Assembly (NCBI GenBank): GCA_016302225.1
Contig: JAEDOB010000064.1
Coordinates: 1 to 9,736 of the forward strand
Length of the DNA: 9,736 nucleotides
Reading direction: 5' to 3'
From: Oscillospiraceae bacterium
GTDB lineage: Bacteria > Bacillota > Clostridia > Oscillospirales > Ruminococcaceae
Shown here: positions 1-6,214 of the stretch, one piece after another
Numbering within the stretch: position 1 is the stretch's first letter
How the letters are laid out: every line of letters starts with the position of its first letter
Program-made: the position numbers and the translations under genes
Notes under the pieces: generated by a model
The model's database searches: none
What the model was told of the DNA's origin: nothing
Seen by the model: the letters and a program-made list of their open reading frames with translations, nothing else

Positions 1-648
1 AGTTGAAAGGATCTCGCCGCTTGGTGACATCAGCATAAGTACATTTGCATTGTCGGAATCACGGCTGCATGACAGGTATATCCTTCCGAGATCATCGGCA
101 CCAATCACCCAAGCATGGTGGTTTGGTATGGAAAACTCAGTAACAGTCTTTCGTTCAACAAGGTCGTAAACGTGGACACCTTCTGCCATATCAGAGATCA
201 AATACAGCTTTCCGTTTGCAGCGAAGTAATCATATCCGCCCTCAAAAACGGCGATCTCGGAATAGCTTTTGCTGCCAAAGTCATAAAATTTCAGAGAAGA
301 ACCGTCATAGAAATAAATGCCGTTTCGCTCGGGACAAGGAATCTGCAAACGATCTGAGAAGGTTTCTATCAGTTCGCTGTCCAGCTGAACAAGTTCGGTC
401 TTGTTTGCGTTGTAGTTTATAACGTCATCATCTTGTGTGCGGACAGGAATAACTGCGGCATTGAGCGTGGGACTTTCCGCTCCGTCCCAAAAAACAGGGT
501 TTGAGAAACGTTCATCGGTATTATTTTCCGAAGTAACAGCTACCACCGAATTCGGTTGTTCCGGTTCATCGGCAAACACAGAAAGCCCCACACTGCTTGC
601 TGTCATAGAAGCTGCCATCAGCACGGCAATGGCTTTTTTTCTGTTCAA
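1..648 (-). CDS. Secreted beta-propeller-like protein, N-terminal 216 residues (partial)
   Basis: An open frame of 216 codons runs without a stop from a TTG at 648-646 to the left edge, so the C-terminus is missing. Residues 1-26 form a Sec signal peptide: N-R-K-K, then a hydrophobic stretch, then a likely signal peptidase I site after Val-Phe-Ala at 24-26, followed by acidic Asp-Glu-Pro-Glu. A low-complexity linker of about 80 residues follows. From about residue 110 there are repeating beta-rich units (about 110-132, 139-175 and 177-214) with phrases such as NGKLYLI, DDLGRIYL and SPSGEIL, as in NHL/WD/Kelch-like propellers. An in-frame TAA lies directly before the TTG, and no ATG precedes residue 11, so TTG is the start. 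A GGGAG ribosome binding site lies 10 nt upstream. I see no convincing promoter in the 33 nt between it and the nfnB hairpin, so readthrough from nfnAB is possible. Its function is unknown; it is probably extracellular or wall-associated. Confidence 0.8.
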   Translation of the reverse strand, partial: MNRKKAIAVLMAASMTASSVGLSVFADEPEQPNSVVAVTSENNTDERFSNPVFWDGAESPTLNAAVIPVRTQDDDVINYNANKTELVQLDSELIETFSDRLQIPCPERNGIYFYDGSSLKFYDFGSKSYSEIAVFEGGYDYFAANGKLYLISDMAEGVHVYDLVERKTVTEFSIPNHHAWVIGADDLGRIYLSCSRDSDNANVLMLMSPSGEILST

Positions 649-658
649 TTAATGATCA

Positions 659-663
659 CTCCC
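659..663 (-). promoter_or_regulatory. Ribosome binding site supporting the TTG start
   Basis: The minus strand reads GGGAG here, with 10 nt between it and the TTG at 648. Because a stop codon directly precedes the TTG in frame, this site fixes the start of the secreted protein. Confidence 0.6.
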
Positions 664-680
664 ATATCATATCTTGCATA

Positions 681-723
681 AATTAAATATGCGCCGCAGA
701 TCATGCGGTATAATCTGCGGCGC
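681..723 (-). terminator. Hairpin after nfnB, probable intrinsic terminator
   Basis: Perfect 11-bp arms GCGCCGCAGAT (691-701) and ATCTGCGGCGC (713-723) enclose an 11-nt loop, 24 nt past the nfnB stop. Read on the minus strand, the stem is followed by ATATTTAATT (690-681), which is T-rich but not an uninterrupted T-run. It may therefore be a leaky terminator or a 3' mRNA-stabilising hairpin that lets some transcription into the secreted-protein gene. On the plus strand the tail is A-rich, so it would not terminate in that direction. Confidence 0.65.
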
Positions 724-747
724 AAAAGGGTAGAACCCGAAAGACAA

Positions 748-2139
748 TCAGTTTTTGGACTTAATATATTCGTCAATAGCCTTAGCAGCGTCCTTGCCTG
801 CGCCCATAGCGAGGATAACGGTAGCTGCACCGGTAACAGCGTCACCGCCTGCGAAAACGCCCTCTCTGGAGGTCGCACCTGTTGCTTCATCGGCAACGAT
901 ACAGCCGTGACGGTTTGTGTCAAGCCCCTTTGTGGTGGACTTGATAAGGGGATTGGGAGATGTTCCGATGGACATGATCATGCAGTCAACATCAATAACA
1001 AACTCGGAATCGGGCTTTACAACAGGGCGGCGTCTGCCTGAATCATCGGGTTCGCCAAGCTCCATTTCAACGCACTTGATGCCCTTAACAAAGCCGTTTT
1101 CATCACCGAGGACTTCAACGGGATTGGTAAGAGTCTTGAAGATTACGCCCTCTTCCTCTGCGTGCTCGATCTCCTCCTTACGTGCGGGAAGCTCCTCCAT
1201 ACCACGTCTGTAAACGATGTAAACCTTCTCTGCGCCAAGACGGAGAGCACTTCTTGCAGCGTCCATAGCAACGTTTCCGCCGCCTACGACTGCAACGTTT
1301 GTATTCTTCTTGATAGGTGTGTCGGAATCCGCCTTGTAAGCCTTCATCAGGTTTACACGGGTGAGGAACTCGTTTGCGGAGTAAACGCCCTTGAGGGACT
1401 CGCCGGGGATTCCCATAAATCTGGGCAGACCTGCGCCCGAGCCGATAAATACAGCTTCAAAGCCTTCGTCGAACAGCTCGTCGATAGTTTCTACCTTACC
1501 GATAACCATATTGGTTTCGATGTCAACGCCCATTGCCTTCAGGCTGTCAACTTCCTTCTGAACGATAGCCTTTGGCAGTCTGAACTCGGGGATTCCGTAA
1601 ACCAGAACGCCGCCTGCAAGGTGAAGTGCTTCAAACACGGTTACCTTGTAGCCCATCTTAGCCAGATCGCCTGCACAGGTAAGACCTGCGGGGCCTGCTC
1701 CTACAACTGCTACTCTGTGTCCGTTGGAAGTGGGTACTTCGGGCGAAACGTTTACATTTGCATTGTGCCAGTCGGAAACAAATCTTTCCAGTCTGCCGAT
1801 AGCGACAGGCTCGCCCTTAATGCCTCTTACGCACTTGGACTCACACTGTGTTTCCTGAGGACAAACACGTCCGCATACAGCGGGGAGGGAGCTGGACTTT
1901 GCAATTATCTGATATGCGCCCTCAAAATCCGACTCCTTTACCTTTGAGATAAATTCGGGAATGTCGATAGCAACGGGACAGCCGCCTACGCAAGGCTTGT
2001 TTTTGCAGTTAAGGCATCTGTTTGCTTCGTCAACTGCCTGCTCGGGTGTATAGCCGAGAGTAACCTCCTTGAAGTTTTTATTGCGGACATCGGGTGCCTG
2101 AGAGGGCATTTCATTCTTCTTTAGTGACATATTAGCCAT
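748..2139 (-). CDS. nfnB: NfnB/NfnL: large subunit of NADH-dependent reduced ferredoxin:NADP+ oxidoreductase (GltA-like)
   Basis: This 463-residue flavoprotein has the usual length for the family. The N-terminus carries two Cys clusters for [4Fe-4S] centres: Cys42, 45, 50, 54 and Cys89, 93, 99, 103. An FAD Rossmann motif VVGAGPAG lies at about 145-152. A second dinucleotide fold VVGGGNVAMDAARSA lies at about 284-298 and is followed by Arg311-Arg312, typical of NADPH binding. A C-terminal FAD-contact segment begins GGDAVTGAATVI. This architecture is shared by the glutamate synthase small subunit and by NfnB. The adjacent nfnA-like gene, and the absence of a glutamate synthase large subunit in the window, favour NfnB: cytoplasmic bifurcation coupling NADH and reduced ferredoxin to NADPH formation. 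The ATG is preceded by AAAGGAAG at 8 nt and lies 24 nt after the nfnA stop, indicating one transcript. Databases may label it gltA or sulfide dehydrogenase subunit alpha. Confidence 0.9.
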   Translation of the reverse strand: MANMSLKKNEMPSQAPDVRNKNFKEVTLGYTPEQAVDEANRCLNCKNKPCVGGCPVAIDIPEFISKVKESDFEGAYQIIAKSSSLPAVCGRVCPQETQCESKCVRGIKGEPVAIGRLERFVSDWHNANVNVSPEVPTSNGHRVAVVGAGPAGLTCAGDLAKMGYKVTVFEALHLAGGVLVYGIPEFRLPKAIVQKEVDSLKAMGVDIETNMVIGKVETIDELFDEGFEAVFIGSGAGLPRFMGIPGESLKGVYSANEFLTRVNLMKAYKADSDTPIKKNTNVAVVGGGNVAMDAARSALRLGAEKVYIVYRRGMEELPARKEEIEHAEEEGVIFKTLTNPVEVLGDENGFVKGIKCVEMELGEPDDSGRRRPVVKPDSEFVIDVDCMIMSIGTSPNPLIKSTTKGLDTNRHGCIVADEATGATSREGVFAGGDAVTGAATVILAMGAGKDAAKAIDEYIKSKN

Positions 2140-2163
2140 TATACGATCTTCCTTTACAGTAAA

Positions 2164-3000
2164 TTATGCGTTCTTGAACAGATTGCAGGTTTCCTCGTGA
2201 CGCTGACGTTCAAAGGGCTTGTACATGGTAGAACGAGCCATAGCTTCGTCAAAGTCTACAAGATGTCCGTCAAAATCGGGGCCGTCAACACAGGCAAATT
2301 TTGTTTCGCCGCCAACGGTAAGACGGCAGCCGCCGCACATTCCCGTGCCGTCGATCATAATGGGGTTCATGGAAACAACAGTCTTTACGCCGTACTCCTT
2401 AGTGAGTGCGCAGACGAATTTCATCATTATCAGGGGACCGATAGCGATGACCTCGTCATACTGATTTCCCGCTTCGATAAGCTCCTTCAAGGCGTTGGTA
2501 ACAAGACCCTTTTCGCCGTAGGAACCGTCGTCGGTCATCATCTTGAGAACGTCGCTGGAAGCCTTGAATTCGTCCTCCAGAATAACCAGATCCTTGTTTC
2601 TGAAGCCAACGATGGAATGTACCTCACAGCCCAGAGAGTGGAGCTTCTTTGCGATAGGATATGCGATAGCACAGCCAACGCCGCCGCCCACAACTGCGAC
2701 CTTTTTCAGTCCGTCAACGTGAGAGGGAACACCCAGAGGACCCACGAAGTCCTGAATGAACTCGCCCTCGTTCTTATGGTTCAGCTTTTCGGTAGTTGCG
2801 CCGACTATCTGGAAGATGATGGTGACAGTGCCCTTTTCACGGTCAAAATCCGCAACGGTCAGGGGAATTCTTTCTCCGCTTTCGTCAACTCTGAGAATGA
2901 TAAACTGCCCCGGCTCTGCTTTCTTTGCGACCTTGGGAGCTTCGATCTCCATCAGGGTAACAGTGGGATTAAGCTCTTTTTTTCTTACGATCTTATACAT
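2164..3000 (-). CDS. nfnA: NfnA/NfnS: small subunit of NADH-dependent reduced ferredoxin:NADP+ oxidoreductase (SudB-like)
   Basis: This 278-residue protein belongs to the ferredoxin-NADP reductase superfamily. An N-terminal FAD beta-barrel runs to about residue 98, with the flavin-binding phrase RIPLTVAD at 44-51. An NAD-binding fold follows, with VVGGGVGCAIAYPIAKKL at about 103-120. A C-terminal [2Fe-2S] site has Cys222, Cys225 and Cys237. In the characterised family one cluster ligand is an Asp; Asp217 is the nearest candidate here (inference). In the NfnAB complex this subunit binds NADH and passes electrons to NfnB. The ATG has AAAGGAC 7 nt upstream. It is the first gene of the operon, read away from the LysR-type gene. 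It could be annotated as sulfide/dihydroorotate dehydrogenase-like (PyrK-like), but the pairing with nfnB makes NfnA the better call. Confidence 0.9.
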   Translation of the reverse strand: MYKIVRKKELNPTVTLMEIEAPKVAKKAEPGQFIILRVDESGERIPLTVADFDREKGTVTIIFQIVGATTEKLNHKNEGEFIQDFVGPLGVPSHVDGLKKVAVVGGGVGCAIAYPIAKKLHSLGCEVHSIVGFRNKDLVILEDEFKASSDVLKMMTDDGSYGEKGLVTNALKELIEAGNQYDEVIAIGPLIMMKFVCALTKEYGVKTVVSMNPIMIDGTGMCGGCRLTVGGETKFACVDGPDFDGHLVDFDEAMARSTMYKPFERQRHEETCNLFKNA

Positions 3001-3022
3001 ATTTTCAGTCCTTTACATATTT

Positions 3023-3045
3023 TTCGCAAAATGATCTTTGCGGAA
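3023..3045. promoter_or_regulatory. Dyad in the nfnA leader
   Basis: Arms CGCAAA (3025-3030) and TTTGCG (3037-3042) flank the 6-nt spacer ATGATC. Two further pairs (TT 3023-3024 with AA 3044-3045) form if G3043 is bulged. It lies just upstream of the nfnA ribosome binding site, so it could be an operator or a small leader hairpin. No regulator is assigned. Confidence 0.35.
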
Positions 3046-3081
3046 GGATTACACCGAAAATTACAGCCAAAAAACTCCAAC

Positions 3082-3111
3082 CTTAAAGCAAATCTTTGTT
3101 TAAAATGTCGA
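3082..3111 (-). promoter_or_regulatory. Candidate nfnAB promoter
   Basis: The minus strand has TCGACA (3111-3106, 5 of 6 to TTGACA), an 18-nt spacer, then TTTAAG (3087-3082, 4 of 6 to TATAAT). The predicted start near 3075 would give a leader of about 75 nt that includes the dyad at 3023-3045. The -10 is weak, consistent with an activated promoter, but other start points are possible. Confidence 0.3.
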
Positions 3112-3136
3112 ATTTTCAGTTACTATAATTTTACCA

Positions 3137-3165
3137 TTTACAAACGGTTTTGTGTAATGTATAAT
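3137..3165 (+). promoter_or_regulatory. Promoter of the LysR-type regulator
   Basis: TTTACA (3137-3142) and TATAAT (3160-3165) are separated by exactly 17 nt, a near-consensus sigma-A promoter. The start would be near 3172, giving a leader of about 53 nt. ACC and GGT half-sites around 3134-3149 overlap the -35 and could be part of an autoregulatory LysR site, but I cannot define a reliable box. Confidence 0.65.
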
Positions 3166-3224
3166 TTATATATGGGTTATTCTTTTTAGGAATATTATAC
3201 TATTATATAAGGTCGTGAGATAAA

Positions 3225-4106
3225 ATGAACATTTCACATATCAAATATATTGCGGAGATAGAGAAAACAGGTTCCATCACCAAGGCGGCGGCTAACCTTT
3301 TTATGGGACAGCCTAATCTCAGCAAGGCGGTTCGCGAGCTGGAAAACGAGCTGGGGATAAAGATCTTCCGCCGCACCACCAAGGGCGTTGAGCCCACGTC
3401 GGAGGGGCGGGAGTTCATAGAGAAGGCAAAGTCCGTGCTTGCGCAGTTTTGTGAGCTGGAGGGGGCTTACAGGTCTGCGGAAACGGCTGCTAAGCGTCTG
3501 TCTGTGTCGGGGGTTTACAGCGGATATGTTTCCGAGGCTATCGGGAGATTTGCGGTTTATGCGTCGGACTGCAGCTGCGAATTTTCCGAAGCCGACCTGC
3601 ACAGCACGCTGAAAAACGTTTCCGAGGGATATGCCGACATCGGTATCGTCCGATTTGCCGCCGATGAAAACGACGCTGACAGCTATCCGAGGAAGATAGA
3701 CGAGCTTGGACTGACCTGTGAAGCTGTGGGGGTATTCCGTCCCTGCGTTATAATGAATGCGGAAAATCCGTCCGCACGGTCGGAAACCGTTTCAACAGAC
3801 TCCCTCTGCGGCTGTACGGAGATAGTTTCACAGTCCTGGAACGGCGGGGCACAGTTGGGGATAGCTTTTAAACGTCATACGATTTCCGTGCCGGGCGGTC
3901 AGGCAATCTCGCTGCTAAAAACGGTGAAAAACGGATTTTTTGTTACAGCTCCCGTTGAGGACAGCCTGCTTGAAGGCAGCGGTCTGATATGCCGTCCTAT
4001 TGCCGATCCCCGAATAAGCTTCTGTGATATGATAGTTTACCGTCGGGGACGGGAGCTGTCCGCCGAGCAGAGGGCATTTTGCGATATTTTGAAAAGAAAA
4101 TGCTGA
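3225..4106 (+). CDS. LysR-type transcriptional regulator
   Basis: This 293-residue protein has the standard family length. Residues 1-60 form the winged helix-turn-helix: helix around SITKAAANL (17-25), recognition helix from GQPNLSKAVRELE (28-40), then the wing FRRTTKGVEPTSEG (48-61). A linker helix follows to about 90. The rest matches a LysR substrate-binding domain in length and pattern, ending with VKNGFFVTAPVED and SGLICRPI typical of the second subdomain. The effector cannot be read from sequence. It is divergent from nfnAB across 224 bp, so family practice suggests it controls nfnAB and itself (inference). The ATG follows a weak GGTCGTGAG site at 3211-3219. The exporter operon lies downstream beyond a terminator, so cotranscription with it is unlikely. 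Confidence 0.9.
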   Translation: MNISHIKYIAEIEKTGSITKAAANLFMGQPNLSKAVRELENELGIKIFRRTTKGVEPTSEGREFIEKAKSVLAQFCELEGAYRSAETAAKRLSVSGVYSGYVSEAIGRFAVYASDCSCEFSEADLHSTLKNVSEGYADIGIVRFAADENDADSYPRKIDELGLTCEAVGVFRPCVIMNAENPSARSETVSTDSLCGCTEIVSQSWNGGAQLGIAFKRHTISVPGGQAISLLKTVKNGFFVTAPVEDSLLEGSGLICRPIADPRISFCDMIVYRRGRELSAEQRAFCDILKRKC

Positions 4107-4110
4107 ACTG

Positions 4111-4135
4111 TCTGCCTGTAATGGGCAGATTTTTT
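4111..4135 (+). terminator. Intrinsic terminator of the LysR-type gene
   Basis: TCTGCC (4111-4116) pairs with GGCAGA (4124-4129) over a 7-nt loop and is followed at once by six T residues (4130-4135). It begins 5 nt after the regulator's stop codon. Confidence 0.8.
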
Positions 4136-4223
4136 GAAATATGAGTAAATTCTATTGACATTTGGCAAAATATGTGGTAAGCTATACTTGCATTAGAAGG
4201 CAATTAACAGAAAATCTTTATGT

Positions 4224-4270
4224 TTTTCTTAGACTTTTTAAAGGATTTTCTTAGGATAGATCTTTATAAT
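4224..4270 (+). promoter_or_regulatory. Direct-repeat activator site with -10 box (candidate upstream exporter promoter)
   Basis: TTTTCTTAG occurs at 4224-4232 and again at 4246-4254, start to start 22 nt or two 11-bp turns, with a related TTTTTAAAGG between them. TATAAT (4265-4270) begins 11 nt after the second repeat ends, and the spot where a -35 should sit is non-consensus. This is the layout used by OmpR-family response regulators that bind tandem repeats over the -35 region. No two-component genes lie in the window, so the regulator is unknown. Confidence 0.4.
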
Positions 4271-4307
4271 GATTATTATAATGAGTATTTTGCATAAAAA
4301 AGCCAAT

Positions 4308-4331
4308 TGACATAATATCTGTATTATGTCA
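4308..4331. promoter_or_regulatory. Perfect palindrome, candidate operator
   Basis: TGACATAATA (4308-4317) and TATTATGTCA (4322-4331) are exact reverse complements around a 4-nt spacer TCTG. The centre lies 58 nt upstream of the -35 of the consensus promoter at 4377 and downstream of the candidate promoter at 4265-4270. It fits a dimeric repressor or activator site. The even-length centre does not match the classical T-N11-A LysR box. Confidence 0.5.
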
Positions 4332-4376
4332 CATAGTACAGTTAAAACAGGTGACAATTATTATGCAAAATGCTGA

Positions 4377-4405
4377 TTGACAAAGCATATTATAGGTGAT
4401 ATAAT
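4377..4405 (+). promoter_or_regulatory. Consensus sigma-A promoter of the exporter operon
   Basis: A perfect TTGACA (4377-4382) and a perfect TATAAT (4400-4405) are separated by exactly 17 nt. Transcription should start near 4412, giving a leader of about 43 nt with an AAGGAG site 8 nt before the ATG at 4455. Such a strong core promoter usually needs repression to be regulated, so the upstream palindrome or an unseen repressor is of interest. Confidence 0.85.
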
Positions 4406-4454
4406 ATAAACAATTCAAACGGAATAATCCGGACTTTATAAAGGAGTAATTCAT

Positions 4455-6209
4455 ATGAAAAAGAAAAAGGCTTTAACTGCGGTTTCGGTTTTCTCGGCGG
4501 CTGTGCTGCTTGCGGGCTGCTCGGGCGGGGAACAGTCGGTTTATGTTGATGTTACGGAGCTTTCCAAGGACACCCTGCGGTCTTCCATAGCCACATCGGG
4601 ACTGGTTGAGAGCAAGAACACATCTAAGGTATATTCCGCTTCCGAACTTAAAATAGAAACTGTCAATGTTGAAGTTGGAGATACCGTCAAAAAGGGCGAC
4701 ATTCTTGCGTCCCTTAACACCGAATCGGTCAATGAGCAGATACTGCAGCTTCAGGACGAGATAGACAGAAACGGCGTTTCTGCGGGATATACCGTTACCG
4801 AGGCGGAAGAAGCATATTCCAAAGCATTAAAGGAATATAACGACGGCGAAAACCGTGAGATCATCAATGCAAAGAACAATCTTGACAGCGCAAAGGAATC
4901 CCTGACAAAGGCACAGGAGAAGTATGACGATGCACTGAAGATCAAGAACAGCGACAAGGATTCCCAGCTGCGTTCGGCTGAATCTGCGCTGGAAACCGCT
5001 AAGATCGATCTGGAATATGCGGAGAAAAATCTGGCAGACGCAAAGTCGAATTATGAAGATCCCGACCTTTCCTCTCTGGAAATGCTTGACGAAGCGGTCA
5101 AGGCTGCAGAGAAGGTTTACGACAATGCGGTAAAGGCTGACAGATACGGTTATGAGGAAATTGACGGTGACAGTAAGGTAGATACTGCCATTTCCGTTAC
5201 GGAAGCAAAGAAACAGCTTGACGAGGCAAAGAAAAAGTATGACGATGCCAAGGAAAAGCTTATGAAAACCCTTGAGGACGCTGTTTCCCTTGCGGAAAAG
5301 AATGTTACCCTTTGCCAAAAGAGCGTTAGGAATGCAGAAAACAGCATTTCCGATGTCAAGAGCGGAAATGAGGTCCAGCTTTCCGAATATGAGGACTCTG
5401 TTTCGGCGGCAAAGAAAAATCTCGAAATTGCCGAAAATACTTATAATTATACGGTAAAGAGCGTTGAAAATCAGCTGGAAACGCTGCGCATCAATGCGGA
5501 AAAGGCAAGGGTGCTTTCGGGCAACAGCGGCTACGAGTTCCGTATGGATCAGCTGAAAAAGAAGCTGGACGAGGCTCTTGTTGAAGCTCCCGCAGACGGC
5601 GTTGTTACGGCGGTTTATGCGGTAGAAGGCTCTTATGCCAACGGTCTGCTGTTCGTTATTGAGGATATGAACAAGCTGAAGGTCACCTCCGCTGTGAAGG
5701 AGTTTGACATTATAGGCATCGAGGAGGGTCAGGACGTTATCATAAAGTCGGGCGCACTGGGCGGCGACATTGAGTATGACGGCGTTGTTACAAAGGTTTC
5801 TCCCGTAACTCAGAAGGCTCCTGACGGTTCGACTGTTGAAAACGGCAGCTACGGCGTTGAGGTTTCCGTTTCCGATGAGGATACACAGCTGCTTATTGGA
5901 ATGAGCGCAAAGCTGTCCATCATCACCGAGGAGAGGGAGGACGTTTTCTCCGTAAGATACGATATGCTTGCCGAGGACGAGGACGGAAATGACATCATTT
6001 ATGCTGCCGAAAAGAACGGTGAAGAATATACCGTTAAGTCTATCCCCGTAACACTTGGTCTGGAAACAGAGTCAATGGTTGAAATATCGGGTGAAGGTCT
6101 TACCGACGGTATGCTTATTATCGAAAACACAAATAAGGTTTCCGACGGTATGACCGTTAAGCTCAGAGGTCAGGATAAGGAATCAAAAGCTTCCGAAAGC
6201 GAGGGCTGA
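4455..6209 (+). CDS. Lipoprotein membrane-fusion (HlyD/MacA-like) adaptor of an ABC exporter, extra-long coiled coil
   Basis: This 584-residue protein has a lipoprotein signal peptide: KKKK, a hydrophobic core, and the lipobox LLAGC with Cys22 as the lipidated residue. The two halves of a barrel-sandwich (lipoyl-like) domain are at about 60-90 (VEVGDTVKKGDILASLN) and 376-405 (EAPADGVVTAVYAVEGSYANG). Between them lie about 285 residues of charged Ala/Lys/Glu-rich heptads, with KYDDA seen twice (157-161 and 261-265) and likely breaks near Asp-Pro at 202-204 and at 231-243. Beta-barrel and membrane-proximal domains follow (about 406-570), ending in a charged tail. It is outside the membrane and should dock on the permease encoded two genes downstream, assisting export or substrate handover. 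MacA-type adaptors are usually near 370-400 residues, so the coiled coil is oversized. The ATG has AAGGAG at 8 nt. The stop is 5 nt from the ATPase start. Confidence 0.9.
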   Translation: MKKKKALTAVSVFSAAVLLAGCSGGEQSVYVDVTELSKDTLRSSIATSGLVESKNTSKVYSASELKIETVNVEVGDTVKKGDILASLNTESVNEQILQLQDEIDRNGVSAGYTVTEAEEAYSKALKEYNDGENREIINAKNNLDSAKESLTKAQEKYDDALKIKNSDKDSQLRSAESALETAKIDLEYAEKNLADAKSNYEDPDLSSLEMLDEAVKAAEKVYDNAVKADRYGYEEIDGDSKVDTAISVTEAKKQLDEAKKKYDDAKEKLMKTLEDAVSLAEKNVTLCQKSVRNAENSISDVKSGNEVQLSEYEDSVSAAKKNLEIAENTYNYTVKSVENQLETLRINAEKARVLSGNSGYEFRMDQLKKKLDEALVEAPADGVVTAVYAVEGSYANGLLFVIEDMNKLKVTSAVKEFDIIGIEEGQDVIIKSGALGGDIEYDGVVTKVSPVTQKAPDGSTVENGSYGVEVSVSDEDTQLLIGMSAKLSIITEEREDVFSVRYDMLAEDEDGNDIIYAAEKNGEEYTVKSIPVTLGLETESMVEISGEGLTDGMLIIENTNKVSDGMTVKLRGQDKESKASESEG

Positions 6210-6214
6210 TAAAG

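Larger units (their letters stand above)
4107..4454 (+). other. 348-bp non-coding control region between the LysR-type gene and the exporter operon
   Basis: I see no credible gene here. From left to right it holds the regulator's terminator (4111-4135), a TTGACA at 4155-4160 lacking a well-spaced -10, two TTTTCTTAG direct repeats (4224-4232 and 4246-4254) ahead of TATAAT (4265-4270), a perfect 10+10 bp palindrome (4308-4331) nested inside 11-nt inverted repeats (4287-4297 and 4361-4371), a consensus promoter (4377-4405), and an AAGGAG ribosome binding site (4441-4446). The density of ordered signals implies multi-input control of the exporter. Confidence 0.7.

Noticed and set aside
702..714. 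TATAAT inside the nfnB terminator loop and stem as a plus-strand promoter
   Set aside because: No -35 lies at a proper distance and the downstream plus-strand sequence is antisense to nfnB; it is most simply part of the hairpin.
1162..1947. Plus-strand open frame of 261 codons antisense to nfnB
   Set aside because: It is Cys/Ser-rich with no domain pattern, sits wholly inside nfnB on the opposite strand, and has no start signals.
2197..3189. Plus-strand open frame of 330 codons antisense to nfnA
   Set aside because: It lies opposite a well-supported enzyme gene, has no recognisable domain, no ribosome binding site fitting its start, and extends into the divergent promoter region. It reflects codon bias of nfnA on the complementary strand.
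4307..4335. TTGACA at 4307-4312 as a third exporter promoter
   Set aside because: At 16-18 nt downstream the sequence is TCACAT/CACATA/ACATAG, not a usable -10. The hexamer is better explained as part of the palindrome.
4827..5318. Minus-strand open frame of 163 codons rich in Leu, Phe and Cys
   Set aside because: It is the reverse complement of the Lys/Glu-rich coiled-coil codons of the adaptor, which naturally reads as Leu/Phe/Ser; not a membrane protein gene.
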